This document shows, piece by piece, positions 25,296 through 35,088 of a stretch of DNA of 64,000 nt. The position numbers and the translations under genes are program-made. This stretch comes from Anaerolineae bacterium UTCFX2. Its GTDB lineage: Bacteria > Chloroflexota > Anaerolineae > Anaerolineales > UBA4823. The stretch covers positions 57,220-121,219 of the forward strand of contig MWTA01000088.1 in NCBI GenBank assembly GCA_002050125.1, in the 5' to 3' direction. A model generated the notes under the pieces. It made no database searches. It worked only from the letters and a program-made list of their open reading frames with translations, and was not told the DNA's origin. Each line of letters begins with the position of its first letter. Within the stretch, counting starts at the first letter, position 1.

Positions 25296-26242
25296 GCAGA
25301 TTCCTCACCCTTTGTCAGCTTTAGGAAAGCCTCTTCAAGATCGCTTAGCGATTCTGCAAAAGCAGAAACTCGGATCCTCTCATGGATCATTCTTTCAAGC
25401 AAATCGGCTGCCCCTTCATCTCCGCCAGAAAGCTCGACCTCGAAATGGGCGGGGCGGTTGTTTGATTGGGCTTCGACAAAAGAGAGTACCCGTGGAAAAT
25501 TCTCGATTAAATCAGCCGCCCGAACCGGATCGTTCAGAACCTGGATTTTCCAGAAGCGGCGCTGGGTGACCTGGCGCAGAATTTCTTCAAGCGATCCATG
25601 CACTACGAGCCGGCCGCGCTCCATAATCGCGACCCGGTCACAGAGCTCGGCAAGCTCAGGCAAAATATGCGAGCTGAGCAGGATGGTTTTTCCCATTGAG
25701 CGCAGCTCGCGCAGCAGTTCGCGCATTTCAACCCGGGCGCGCGGATCCAGCCCCGAAGCCGGCTCATCGAGCAAAAGCACCTGCGGATCGTGGATCAAAG
25801 CATGCGCAAGGCATAAACGCTGGCGCATTCCCCGCGAAAGGGTGTGAACATATGCGTCGCGTTTTTCGGTCAGATCGACGAGTTCCAACAATTCGTCGAT
25901 GATTTGCTTGCGCTTGTGACCATCCAGGCGAAAACAGCGACCGAAGAAATCGAGATACTCCCACACCAACAACTCGTCATAAACGCCAAAAAAATCCGGC
26001 ATGTAACCAACCTGCCACTGGATTTCTTGCCGGTATTGTTGTGCAGAGAGTTCGTTGATGCGGATCTCTCCGCTGGTCGGTTCGAGCAGACCTGCTAGCA
26101 TCCGTATGGTAGTAGTTTTCCCCGCGCCGTTTGGTCCAATCAGCCCAAAAAGCGAGCCAATCGGAATGCGCATGTCGAGATGATCAACCGCGTAGATTTT
26201 GCCGAATTTGCGTGTGAGATCCCGGGTGGTAATCGCGAACAT
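25292..26242 (-). CDS. ABC transporter ATP-binding protein
   Basis: ATPase subunit of about 316 residues. Walker A is GPNGAGKTTTIRML (about residues 37-50), the signature is LSRGMRQRLCLAHAL, Walker B VLLLDEPASGLDP, and the H-loop ILLSSHILPEL. It belongs to the CcmA/NatA-like group that pairs with ABC-2 permeases. ATG at 26242 was chosen over an in-frame ATG at 26287 because AAAGGA is well placed before it and the protein starts with the usual first strand. The upstream gene stops 48 bases before it. Confidence 0.95.
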   Translation of the reverse strand: MFAITTRDLTRKFGKIYAVDHLDMRIPIGSLFGLIGPNGAGKTTTIRMLAGLLEPTSGEIRINELSAQQYRQEIQWQVGYMPDFFGVYDELLVWEYLDFFGRCFRLDGHKRKQIIDELLELVDLTEKRDAYVHTLSRGMRQRLCLAHALIHDPQVLLLDEPASGLDPRARVEMRELLRELRSMGKTILLSSHILPELAELCDRVAIMERGRLVVHGSLEEILRQVTQRRFWKIQVLNDPVRAADLIENFPRVLSFVEAQSNNRPAHFEVELSGGDEGAADLLERMIHERIRVSAFAESLSDLEEAFLKLTKGEESA

Positions 26243-26290
26243 CAGGATTTCCTTTGAGACTTTTCTGACATGCTCGTCCCTATCCAAGGC

Positions 26291-28756
26291 TTAGGGCAGG
26301 CTTCCTTCCAAGCCAAAGGCGAGGTAAATGCAGCTATTCAGGTTGCCTCCCTGGATTCGCACCTGGATGCGCCCATCGCTGCCGATAAATGGCGCAGGAT
26401 CCGGGATCAGGTTTACGCCCTGGCTGGTTCCGGTAAGCTCGATCCAGTCTTGTTTTACCCAATCATAAAGATCGGCTGTTATGGTTTCTGAAAGCCCGCT
26501 GTCTGACCAAAGACCCAATTTCAGGCGTTCGTCATCCATTTTGGTCATCTTGTTGGGAATCTCGAACTCGAATATTGCTTCTCCCTGGGAAATGTAGACC
26601 GTGGTTGTCCCGTATGGACCGCAAGATCCGCCGCTCAAGGGCGCAGAAACCAGTCTGCCGGGGATTAAACCGACCGGTATGGATACGGGTCCGGACTCAG
26701 GTGATTTATAAGTGAGCGGAAATATCACCGCGGAAGTCGTCTGTTCACCGGGTTCCGCCCCGACGATTTTGACCTCAGGCGGCGCCTGATCGATCCAGCC
26801 CAGAAACACTGGCGCCTGATATGTGAGCATGCTCGAGTTTTCGAGTCGCCTGGATGAGAGGACGGGTGGGGTTCGGTCAAAAAGGTTCTCTACAATAATT
26901 CTTCGCGATTCAGCTTTTCGTCTTTCAGACGGTGAAGAATTGGAATTCAGCGCAGGATCAAAGATCAAATAACTCAGCGACATACCAAAGTTCGGTCCTC
27001 CTAAATCGCTTAGCTGGATATTCACCTCGCTTGTTTCATTTGGCGCTAAAGCGCCAAGCGAAGCAAATTTCGTGCCAAAAATGATTACAGCATCCTCGAA
27101 AGTATATTGGGTCGAGTTACGGATCGTCCCAACCAACGCATCGCCTTCTAACGCCAGGTCAGCTTGCACCGTTCCAAATTTGGCGATCGATCCTTCGGAC
27201 ATGAAGCTTTGCATCGACCATTGATCGATGCTTAGCCCTTCCACGAACGCTGGGTCTCCCTGTACCAGCTTGATCGAGCGGCTGATACTGGTGGGCGGGC
27301 TTTGTGAACTCCAGGGATCGTAATACGGTGAAAGGGGACTGACCAAACCGCCTCCGCGAACTTCAACCTGGTAAGCTGTCTGCGCCGGCGAGAATATCCC
27401 GATAAAGCTATCGTACTTAGCATTGCCAGTTGGCGCAACCTGGATCAAAGATATTTTATTTACGAAGATGTCGGTACCGTGCAGCAAATATCCGACCCCA
27501 AACGAAGCCGCCGAGAAGATGATCGTTATGACTGGAATCGTAATCCAGGCAAGCTGCAAGCGTTTCATCCTGTGAAGCACAAGATAATTCACCGGTCCTA
27601 CCAGCAAAATATAAAATACCAGCATCAATGCCAGCCCGCGCGCGGAGGGCAGGTCGAGCATGGGTAAATTCGACAAGGCATATGGCATGTTGCTGGCGAA
27701 CAATTGGTGCGAGGACACGTCCGTGGGCAAGGAGTCCGGGTAGGCGGATCCGGGTGTAATCAACTTTTCCCAAAAAGCGGTGGCGCCCTGCCAGGCGTCG
27801 AAAGGTGAAACTGCAGGATCCAGCACAATGAAGTTAACATACCCATCGCCAATGCCCCATTCATAAATAAGCGCGTCATCTCCAGCCGGAGTCAATATTC
27901 GCGCATTCTCGGACTGGATTTTGGCAATCACAAAAGGACCCGGCACGCGGATTGGGTGCTCGTTTCCACTGAACGCCTCCAGCACTGGGAGTTTGTCCCT
28001 GAGCTCTGTGGTTTCGAACGTGGCGGGGAATAAGGTCTCTGGCAAACCCGAAATTGTCGTCCCAGCGCCGACGCCCCCGCCAACGACCAGTCGCCCCCCC
28101 TGGCGAACCCAGGTTTCCAGCGCCGCCTTTTGTTCAGGTTTTAGCGTGGACGTATCCTGATCATTGATGATCAACAGATCGAACGCCCGCAATCCCTCAT
28201 ATTTTCCAGGAAGCTGATCCAGAGGAACGTCGATCAGCACCTTTGGGCGTTTTGTGCCGGGAATGTCGACCGAGTTGATGAGCGAAATTGCTCCCCGCTG
28301 TGGTGAAAAGATGCCGACAAAGTAATCTACGTTGGGATTAGGCTGTACGGATACGCGCTGTGATACGATTAAACTCTCCCCTGAATACAATTCCACATTA
28401 ATCTGCCGCGAGAAATTGTTTGGCAGAGCGTAAACCGTGATCAATTTGCGCGCTCCTGCGGGGAGTTCGACCCGGGCAGAGTAATTTGTGATGCCGCCAG
28501 AGCTTTGAACGGGTATGCGGATCTCGCCGTCTAAATCTGGACCGTTGTTGCTTAAAAGAACCTGAACCGGCAGCCATTCGCCGTACTTGAAGTTACCTTC
28601 GAAAGCCGCGTAAGCCGTCATTTCGACACTAGAAGTCTGGTTCGAAGCGGGGGTTTGTGCCTGAGCTTTTGCAGCGACTCCAAGAATCAACAGCGCCAAT
28701 CCGGCGATGCCAAGCCACACCCCAGATTTAACATTCGTCAAGAAACGAAAAAACAT
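26291..28756 (-). CDS. Large exported membrane protein of the MoxR/vWA operon
   Basis: An 821-residue protein with a signal peptide (residues about 12-34, LGIAGLALLILGVAAKAQA). A beta-sandwich extracellular part is followed by a glutamine-amidotransferase-like fold (LLIINDQDT, then WVRQGGRLVVGGGVG, about residues 190-225). Two transmembrane segments lie near residues 375-430 (LMLVFYILLVGPVNYLVL and TIPVITIIFSAASFGVGYLL), then another exported domain. ATG at 28756 was chosen for its GGAG box; in-frame ATGs at 28786 and 28882 lack one. It heads the eight-gene operon. I do not recognise a named family; it may be the surface component served by the ABC/MoxR machinery. Confidence 0.85.
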   Translation of the reverse strand: MFFRFLTNVKSGVWLGIAGLALLILGVAAKAQAQTPASNQTSSVEMTAYAAFEGNFKYGEWLPVQVLLSNNGPDLDGEIRIPVQSSGGITNYSARVELPAGARKLITVYALPNNFSRQINVELYSGESLIVSQRVSVQPNPNVDYFVGIFSPQRGAISLINSVDIPGTKRPKVLIDVPLDQLPGKYEGLRAFDLLIINDQDTSTLKPEQKAALETWVRQGGRLVVGGGVGAGTTISGLPETLFPATFETTELRDKLPVLEAFSGNEHPIRVPGPFVIAKIQSENARILTPAGDDALIYEWGIGDGYVNFIVLDPAVSPFDAWQGATAFWEKLITPGSAYPDSLPTDVSSHQLFASNMPYALSNLPMLDLPSARGLALMLVFYILLVGPVNYLVLHRMKRLQLAWITIPVITIIFSAASFGVGYLLHGTDIFVNKISLIQVAPTGNAKYDSFIGIFSPAQTAYQVEVRGGGLVSPLSPYYDPWSSQSPPTSISRSIKLVQGDPAFVEGLSIDQWSMQSFMSEGSIAKFGTVQADLALEGDALVGTIRNSTQYTFEDAVIIFGTKFASLGALAPNETSEVNIQLSDLGGPNFGMSLSYLIFDPALNSNSSPSERRKAESRRIIVENLFDRTPPVLSSRRLENSSMLTYQAPVFLGWIDQAPPEVKIVGAEPGEQTTSAVIFPLTYKSPESGPVSIPVGLIPGRLVSAPLSGGSCGPYGTTTVYISQGEAIFEFEIPNKMTKMDDERLKLGLWSDSGLSETITADLYDWVKQDWIELTGTSQGVNLIPDPAPFIGSDGRIQVRIQGGNLNSCIYLAFGLEGSLP

Positions 28757-28890
28757 AAAATTTGTTCTCCAGTTATGCCCATTCATTTTTATGATTTTAC
28801 TGGCTCGTTTCACCTGTAGAAAGCCTCTCGCGCGGTCAATATACTGAGACGTATTGTCTTTCAAGGCGGTTCCCAATGTCAAGTCCGGAG

Positions 28891-28918
28891 ATTATACCCA
28901 CTTGCGAAAAGAAAACAA
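28891..28918 (-). promoter_or_regulatory. Promoter of the MoxR/vWA operon
   Basis: Minus-strand -10 TATAAT (28891-28896) and -35-like TTGTTT (28913-28918) with a 16-base spacer, about 135 bases upstream of the ATG. A second -35-like TTGACA at 28877-28882 lies nearer the gene. The 346-base divergent gap otherwise holds only the PBP promoter. Confidence 0.5.
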
Positions 28919-29050
28919 ATGCGACATTTGTCTGCAAGCGCGGTTTGCTTTCTATCCTCTGGCGCCCAGCGAAAGCGCGCCGGCGACCCGCTGACGCTTG
29001 CCGCCGAAAACCCGGATGTATTAATGAACGCTCATAAAAAAAGACCTTTC

Positions 29051-29079
29051 TTGCACGAAGTATAAAAATCGTTTATGAT
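29051..29079 (+). promoter_or_regulatory. Promoter of the PBP gene
   Basis: TTGCAC (29051-29056), a 17-base spacer and TATGAT (29074-29079), 23 bases before the ATG. Confidence 0.65.
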
Positions 29080-29102
29080 CGATTTTCGAACAAACATAAA
29101 GA

Positions 29103-31385
29103 ATGTTCAAAAGAGGTATGTATTTGCGTAGTGAAATCTCCCAAAAACTTCGGGTTGGTCTGTTCATATTTTGCTTGATTCTTCCGATCGCCCTTGGCGC
29201 CTGCCGTCCGAGCGAACCAATTCCTACCCCGACCAATTTTGCTACGCTGCTCCCCCCGGAGGTGAAGACCACCCAACCTCCGGCGGCGAAAATAACCGCG
29301 CAGAGCTTTCTGGATTCCTGGAAAGCGGGTCATTTCGAAGAAATGTATGCGCTGTTATCCGAGTCTTCGAAGGTAGAGACCAGCATCGAAAGGTTAAGTT
29401 CAACCCTTAATAATATTATGAACGAGGGGGCTGTAAGCAGTATCGACTATGAAATCATTTCCGAATCCCTGAACCCAGCCGCAGCCGAGGTCGCCTATCG
29501 GGTGACCTACCACTCGGCAATCCTTGGCGATCTGTCGCGCGAGATGAAGATGCAGCTAAGCCTGGAAAACGGGGATTGGCGCATTCATTGGAACCCGGTT
29601 ATTGCTATGCCTGAATTGGCTGGAGGGCAGTCGCTCGCCTTCGACCGGGACCAAACCTGGACCGGGCGGGCATCTATATTTGATCGAAATGGCAATCTTT
29701 TAGCAGCGCAAACCGAAGCCGTCGCGATTGGCGTCTGGCCGGATTATGTGGACCTGAAGAAATCAGGCGGGTTACTGTCGCTGCTTTCTAGCTTCTCGCG
29801 CTATCGGTCGGACACCATTGCCGGCATGATCTCTAACGCATATCCAGGCGAATACCTCCCGATTGGCGAGGCGCCTGCCGATCAGGATCCTCGCCGGTTA
29901 GAGCAACTGTCATCTTGGGGTTCAGTCGTCGTATCCAGATACAACCGGAGATTATATTTTGACAATGGCGTAGCGCCTCATCTCGTTGGGTATGTCAGCG
30001 CCATCCAGCAGGATGAATTAAACAAGTTGCGTCAAAACGGTTATATCGCCGATGATCGAGTAGGGCGTAAGGGCATTGAATTGTGGGGCGAAGAGGTTTT
30101 AATGGGTCAGCCGGGCGGGACAATCTATGTTCTCAGCCCCGAGGGCAAGCCAGTCGCCGAACTGGGGTCTGCGCCGAGCGTTTCCGGTCAGGCGATTTAC
30201 ACCACCATTGACCGCGATTTTCAGCGCGAAGTGCAGAAAGCTCTCTCGTATTTCAACGGCGCTATTGTGGTTCTCGAACGCGATACCGGCAGGGTGCTTG
30301 CGCTGGCTTCATCGCCCACGTTTGACCCCAACGCGTTTGAGACAGACAACTATAACTGGAACACCCTGCTTTCTGAAATTGTGAACGATCCACGGACGCC
30401 GCAGTACAATCGCGCCACCCAAGGACAATACCCTTTAGGCTCTGTGTTCAAGATCATCACGATGGCTGCCGGGTTGGAGAGTGGGCGTTTTACTAAAGAT
30501 TCAACCTATGATTGCCAATACACCTTCGATGAGCTGCCCGGCGTCACTTTGTACGATTGGACCTGGGAGTATTTCCTGGAGGACGGCGAAACGAAACCAA
30601 GTGGCACGCTTACGCTGCCCGAAGGTTTGATAAAATCGTGCAATCCCTGGTTCTATCACATCGGATCAGACCTGTACAATGCGGGCTTGACTACCCAGAT
30701 CTCGGAAATGGCGCGCGGGTTTGGCTTGGGCAGTCTGACGGGCGTTGAGGGTGTAGAAGAGGAGCCGGGCAATGTGCCCGATCCTGGCAGCCCATTAGAT
30801 GCAACCAACCTGGCAATTGGGCAGGGCGATCTGCTCGTGACCCCCCTGCAAGTTGCCCGCTTCATTGCGGCAGTTGGCAACGGCGGCGCGCTTTTTAAGC
30901 CCCAGGTGATCGAGAAAATAGTCACCCGAGATGGCGACGTGATCCGGAGCTTCCAAGCTGAAAAACAAGCCGAACTTCCGTTGCTGCCAGTAAATTTGGA
31001 ATTAATCCGCGAGGCGATGTTCGGCGTTCCCAATAGCAAGTCGCCGCAAGGCACCGCCTACCGAGAATTGAATGACCTGAAAGTGACGATCTCGGGGAAG
31101 ACCGGCACGGCAACGTCTCCGACGGGAAAACCTCATGCCTGGTTCGCAGGTTATTCAAGCGAAAATCGTGAAGATAAGCCGGATATCGCGGTTGTCGTGA
31201 TCGCCGAAAATGCGGGCGAAGGCTCAAAAATAGCCGCCCCAATCTTTCGGCGGGTTATGGAACTTTATTTCTTTAGTCGTCCGCTGAAGTTGTACAAATG
31301 GGAGTCGACTTTTGACGTTACCCGCTCGCCTACACCGCTGGTAACTGAAGAGAGATCGACCGCCCAACCAAATCTCAACCCATGA
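29103..31385 (+). CDS. Class B penicillin-binding protein (MecA-like, lipoprotein signal)
   Basis: Peptidoglycan transpeptidase of 760 residues. The N-terminus is a lipoprotein-type signal (lipobox ALGAC, Cys at about residue 34) instead of the usual membrane anchor. A MecA-type NTF2-like domain follows at about 60-160 (ITAQSFLDSWKAGHFEEMYALL, quoted in part), then the PBP dimerisation domain (about 185-350) and the transpeptidase. Active-site motifs are intact: S447-V-F-K450, S512-C-N514 and K666-T-G668. The MecA-like domain is known in low-affinity PBPs, but resistance cannot be inferred from this. It has its own promoter and terminator. Confidence 0.93.
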   Translation: MFKRGMYLRSEISQKLRVGLFIFCLILPIALGACRPSEPIPTPTNFATLLPPEVKTTQPPAAKITAQSFLDSWKAGHFEEMYALLSESSKVETSIERLSSTLNNIMNEGAVSSIDYEIISESLNPAAAEVAYRVTYHSAILGDLSREMKMQLSLENGDWRIHWNPVIAMPELAGGQSLAFDRDQTWTGRASIFDRNGNLLAAQTEAVAIGVWPDYVDLKKSGGLLSLLSSFSRYRSDTIAGMISNAYPGEYLPIGEAPADQDPRRLEQLSSWGSVVVSRYNRRLYFDNGVAPHLVGYVSAIQQDELNKLRQNGYIADDRVGRKGIELWGEEVLMGQPGGTIYVLSPEGKPVAELGSAPSVSGQAIYTTIDRDFQREVQKALSYFNGAIVVLERDTGRVLALASSPTFDPNAFETDNYNWNTLLSEIVNDPRTPQYNRATQGQYPLGSVFKIITMAAGLESGRFTKDSTYDCQYTFDELPGVTLYDWTWEYFLEDGETKPSGTLTLPEGLIKSCNPWFYHIGSDLYNAGLTTQISEMARGFGLGSLTGVEGVEEEPGNVPDPGSPLDATNLAIGQGDLLVTPLQVARFIAAVGNGGALFKPQVIEKIVTRDGDVIRSFQAEKQAELPLLPVNLELIREAMFGVPNSKSPQGTAYRELNDLKVTISGKTGTATSPTGKPHAWFAGYSSENREDKPDIAVVVIAENAGEGSKIAAPIFRRVMELYFFSRPLKLYKWESTFDVTRSPTPLVTEERSTAQPNLNP

Positions 31386-31426
31386 AATAGTAAGACCCGC
31401 TTTAAAACAGCTTCCCATCGAGGGGC

Positions 31427-31467
31427 AATCGAGAGACGCACGGTAACGCCGTGTTCCTCTCGATTTT
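31427..31467 (+). terminator. Terminator after the PBP gene
   Basis: AATCGAGAG (31427-31435) pairs with CTCTCGATT (31457-31465), with an inner CACGG/CCGTG stem and a short T tail. It lies 42 bases after the PBP stop. Confidence 0.7.
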
Positions 31468-31482
31468 CACAAGTTTCCTTAC

Positions 31483-31510
31483 TTCAAGAAAAACCCGCGA
31501 ATGTTATACT
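31483..31510 (+). promoter_or_regulatory. Promoter of rel
   Basis: TTCAAG (31483-31488), a 16-base spacer and an extended -10 TGT-TATACT (31502-31510), about 25 bases before the chosen rel start, implying a short leader. Confidence 0.45.
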
Positions 31511-31534
31511 ATTCCCAGGAATTATCATAAGAAA

Positions 31535-33775
31535 ATGCAGATCGAAGAATTGCTCCAGAATTTACCCGAATCGTACAGCCCGGCAGATAAAGAGCTGGTC
31601 TTGCGCGCCTTTCGGGTTGCAGAAAAGGCGCATGAAGGTCAAAAACGAGCTTCGGGTGAACCGTATATTTACCATTGCGTGGCAGTGGCTTCGATTCTGT
31701 CCGAAATGAAGGTGCCGCCAATTGTGGTCGCCTCCGCGCTTCTCCATGATACGGTCGAAGACACCGAGGTCACGCTCGAAGATCTCCGGCGCGATTTCGG
31801 CGACGAAGTAGCCCGCCTGGTGGATGGCGTGACAAAACTCACCCATCTGCCGCGGGTTTCCCGCGGCGATCAGCAAGAGAAGGAAGCACTTGAGGAACGG
31901 GAAAAATCCGAAATTGCTGAAAGGCGCGGCGAGGCGGGTCCCCACGAACAGGCTGAACAGATGTTTCGCAGCCGGAAATACGACCTGGTTTCAGAGACGC
32001 TGCGCAAAACATTCCTCGCGATGGGGGAAGATGTCCGGGTGGTCTTGATCAAGCTGGCGGACCGGCTGCACAACATGCGCACCTTGAGCCATATGCCCGA
32101 GCACAAACGCCGCCGGATCGCCCAGGAGACCCTGGACATTTTCGCGCCTCTGGCTAATCGCCTGGGCATCTGGCAGATCAAATGGGAACTCGAAGATTTG
32201 AGCTTTCGCTACGTCAATCCAGAAAAATACCGTGAAATTGCTGAAAACCTTGCTGGGCGCCGTTCCGAGCGCGAACAAGAGATGCAGAAGATAAAAAATA
32301 ATTTGCTATCAGTCTTGAGCGCCGTCGGCGTGCAGGCAGATATCTCGGCTCGCCCTAAACACATCTATTCGATCTATCGAAAAATGATGCGAAAGGGCAT
32401 TCCGTTTGATCTTGTACATGATATCCGGGGTGTGCGGATTATCGTGCCAGATACGACAACTTGCTACATCGCGTTGGGGACAATCCATTCAAAATGGCGG
32501 CCCATCCCAGGCGAATTTGACGATTATGTCGCCGCGCCCAAGGACAATTTCTACCGTTCGCTCCATACCGCGGTCAATTATGATGACGGCAACACCCTGG
32601 AAATCCAGATTCGCACGCAAGAAATGCATCAGAACGCCGAATATGGCATTGCGGCGCACTGGCGCTATAAAGAAGGATCAGCGCGGGATGATGATTATGA
32701 ACGCCGGATTTTGTGGCTGCGCTCTTTGATGGAATGGCGTCAGGACGTCGAAGACGCTGGCGAGTTTATCGACAGTATGAAAAGCGAGGTCTTCGAAGAT
32801 CGGGTTTATGTATTCACCCCCAAAGGCGACATTATCGATCTCGCAGCCGGTTCTACGCCGATCGATTTTGCGTACCAGGTGCATACGGATGTGGGTCACC
32901 GCTGCCGCGGCGCGAAAATCAACGGCAAACTGGTTTCTTTGGATTACAAATTAAAAACTGGAGATAAAGTTGAGATCCTGATTGCAAAACGCGGCGGTCC
33001 CAGTCTGGATTGGCTGAACCCCAACCTGGGATTGGTAAAAACACAGCGCGCGCGTGGAAAAATCCGTCAATGGTTTAAAAAGCAGGCGCGCGAGAAAAAC
33101 GCCAGCATGGGCAAGATCATGCTTGACAAAGAGCTGCGCCGGCTCGGGCTGACCGATACTAATCTCGACCGGCTGGCGCGCGAATTCGATCTCAAATCGA
33201 TCGAAGATTTATACGTTGCGATTGGCACGGGCGATCTTCCCGCTCAACGCCTGGTTAAACATCTCACGCTGGGGGGGAAGGAAGAGACCATTGAAGAATG
33301 GCTTCCAGTTTCTAAACCGAGCGCCGCGCCAACTGATAAAGCGGTTTCAGTTTTAGGTCTCAAGGGGTTGTTGACCAATTTTGCGCGTTGCTGCAATCCT
33401 GCGCCGGGCGATGAAATCGTCGGGTATATTACTCGCGGCAGGGGCGCGACGATTCACCGCAAGGACTGCCCCAACATCCTGAGAATCGGCGACCGAGAGC
33501 GGCTGGTGCGTGTGAGCTGGGGGGAACCGACCGCGACCTTTCCGGTTCCGGTGCGGATCAAGGCGTTTGATCGTGATGGTCTGATGAGAGATGTGTCCAC
33601 GCTCATCGCTGACGCCGGCGTAAACATGCCCAGCGTAAAAGTTGAGACCACTCGCAATATGGCAGTCTTCGACCTGATCCTTGAAGTGCGCGATATTATC
33701 CAGCTAAGCCAGTTGCTTGACCGGCTGGAAAACCTGCCCAATGTAATGGAAGCTCACCGAGTGCGCCCCGGCTGA
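31535..33775 (+). CDS. rel: Bifunctional (p)ppGpp synthetase/hydrolase (RelA/SpoT family)
   Basis: Stringent-response enzyme that makes and degrades (p)ppGpp. With the ATG at 31535 it has 746 residues. The HD hydrolase domain carries the metal motif LLHDTVEDTEV (about residue 70), so hydrolysis should be active. The synthetase domain carries DLVHDIRGVRIIV and the EIQIRT motif. A TGS domain (VYVFTPKGDIIDLAAGSTPI) and a C-terminal ACT domain follow. A charged insert (about residues 105-150, rich in Glu/Arg) lies inside the HD domain. The in-frame ATG at 31451 lies inside the PBP terminator and is rejected as start. moeA follows 23 bases later. Confidence 0.95.
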   Translation: MQIEELLQNLPESYSPADKELVLRAFRVAEKAHEGQKRASGEPYIYHCVAVASILSEMKVPPIVVASALLHDTVEDTEVTLEDLRRDFGDEVARLVDGVTKLTHLPRVSRGDQQEKEALEEREKSEIAERRGEAGPHEQAEQMFRSRKYDLVSETLRKTFLAMGEDVRVVLIKLADRLHNMRTLSHMPEHKRRRIAQETLDIFAPLANRLGIWQIKWELEDLSFRYVNPEKYREIAENLAGRRSEREQEMQKIKNNLLSVLSAVGVQADISARPKHIYSIYRKMMRKGIPFDLVHDIRGVRIIVPDTTTCYIALGTIHSKWRPIPGEFDDYVAAPKDNFYRSLHTAVNYDDGNTLEIQIRTQEMHQNAEYGIAAHWRYKEGSARDDDYERRILWLRSLMEWRQDVEDAGEFIDSMKSEVFEDRVYVFTPKGDIIDLAAGSTPIDFAYQVHTDVGHRCRGAKINGKLVSLDYKLKTGDKVEILIAKRGGPSLDWLNPNLGLVKTQRARGKIRQWFKKQAREKNASMGKIMLDKELRRLGLTDTNLDRLAREFDLKSIEDLYVAIGTGDLPAQRLVKHLTLGGKEETIEEWLPVSKPSAAPTDKAVSVLGLKGLLTNFARCCNPAPGDEIVGYITRGRGATIHRKDCPNILRIGDRERLVRVSWGEPTATFPVPVRIKAFDRDGLMRDVSTLIADAGVNMPSVKVETTRNMAVFDLILEVRDIIQLSQLLDRLENLPNVMEAHRVRPG

Positions 33776-33798
33776 TAGGCAGCATAATTTCACCCCAG

Positions 33799-35055
33799 AT
33801 GAATCAAAAGACCGAATTGTTAGTTGTGAGTGAGGCTCGCCAGAGAATCCTGGACAAAATCCCCGTTTTGGACGTCCAGGAGATTTCGCTCGATCAGGCG
33901 ATTGGTCGTTATCTGGCTGAGCCGGTCCAGGCTCAATTTGCCTTTCCGCTTTTCGACAATTCAGCGATGGATGGTTTTGCAATTAAAGCCGAAAATACGC
34001 TGGAGGCATCGCGCACAACGCCAGTGTCGCTTAACGTCGTAGCAGACATCCCAGCCGGTAGTCTGGTCAACGTAGAAATTCAGAACGGTGAAGCCGTCCG
34101 GATCATGACCGGTGCAGCGATCCCCACTGGCGCGAATGCGGTCGTCCCGGTTGAGCTGACCAATTTCAACTTCCGGCAAACGGTTTTATCAGCCCCCTCT
34201 CAATTCTTGGTTTATCAACCGATTCAAACCGGAGCAAATATTCGTAGACGCGGGGAAGACATCCCGGCTGGGGCGGTTGTTTTGGCTAAAGGTCAGCGGA
34301 TTCGCCCGCAAGACGCTGGTTTGATGAGCATGCTTGGGCTCTCAAAGATTAATATCAGCCGCAGCCCCAAAATTGCCATCTTATCGAGCGGAGATGAACT
34401 GCTCCCCGCGGGCGCGCCGCTAATCCCAGGAAAAATCTATGACGCAAACATGTCTATGTTGGTTGGGCTGGTCGAAAGAACCGGGGCTGAAGCAGTTAAT
34501 TTAGGAATTGTCCCGGATAACCCCGAAACCGTCAGGCAAGCGCTGCAAAAAGCGATTGATTTGAACGTGGACTTGATCCTTTCCTCGGCTGGCGTCAGCG
34601 TTGGCGCGCTGGATTTCATCCGCAACGTGCTCGAACAAGACGGACAGTTGGATTTTTGGCGCGTCAATATGCGTCCGGGCAAGCCCCTCGCATTTGGACA
34701 CTATATGAGCTGTCCATTCATTGGTCTACCTGGAAATCCGGTATCTGCTTTTGTCGGGTTTGAAGTGTTTGTGCGCCCGGCGATAATCCAGATGCAAGGC
34801 AGCCTTGATTTCCTGCGCCCCTCGATCCGGGTACAACTCGAAGAGGAAGTCCGCTCGGATGGACGGGAAACCTTTTTACGGGCTATCGTCACCAAAAAGA
34901 ACGGGGAGCTCGTTGCTCGATTAACCGGTCATCAAGGTTCAGGAAATCTCTTATCATTAGTTCAGGCAAATGCTTTGCTTTTAATCCCAAGTGGGGTAAA
35001 ATCATTGCCGTCCGGCGGACAGGTAGAAGCCTGGCTGCTTGACAGTTTTGAATAA
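33799..35055 (+). CDS. moeA: Molybdopterin molybdenumtransferase MoeA
   Basis: Inserts molybdate (or tungstate) into adenylylated molybdopterin, the last step of molybdenum cofactor synthesis. Conserved motifs are PLFDNSAMDGFA (about residue 50), RIMTGAAIPTGANAVVPVE, IRRRGEDI, LSSGDELLPAG, SSAGVSVG and the MRPGKPLAFG/GLPGNPVSA pair. Length of 418 is normal. No other moa/moe gene is near; other cofactor genes must lie elsewhere. It implies molybdo- or tungsto-enzymes in this organism. It closely follows rel in the same direction, with no strong RBS of its own. Confidence 0.95.
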   Translation: MNQKTELLVVSEARQRILDKIPVLDVQEISLDQAIGRYLAEPVQAQFAFPLFDNSAMDGFAIKAENTLEASRTTPVSLNVVADIPAGSLVNVEIQNGEAVRIMTGAAIPTGANAVVPVELTNFNFRQTVLSAPSQFLVYQPIQTGANIRRRGEDIPAGAVVLAKGQRIRPQDAGLMSMLGLSKINISRSPKIAILSSGDELLPAGAPLIPGKIYDANMSMLVGLVERTGAEAVNLGIVPDNPETVRQALQKAIDLNVDLILSSAGVSVGALDFIRNVLEQDGQLDFWRVNMRPGKPLAFGHYMSCPFIGLPGNPVSAFVGFEVFVRPAIIQMQGSLDFLRPSIRVQLEEEVRSDGRETFLRAIVTKKNGELVARLTGHQGSGNLLSLVQANALLLIPSGVKSLPSGGQVEAWLLDSFE

Positions 35056-35088
35056 TACTTAATTCTACGCCTTATAGGAGGTAACAAG

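Noticed and set aside
31451..31534. Upstream ATG start for rel
   Set aside because: It falls inside the PBP terminator hairpin and upstream of the predicted rel promoter; homologous proteins start near 31535.
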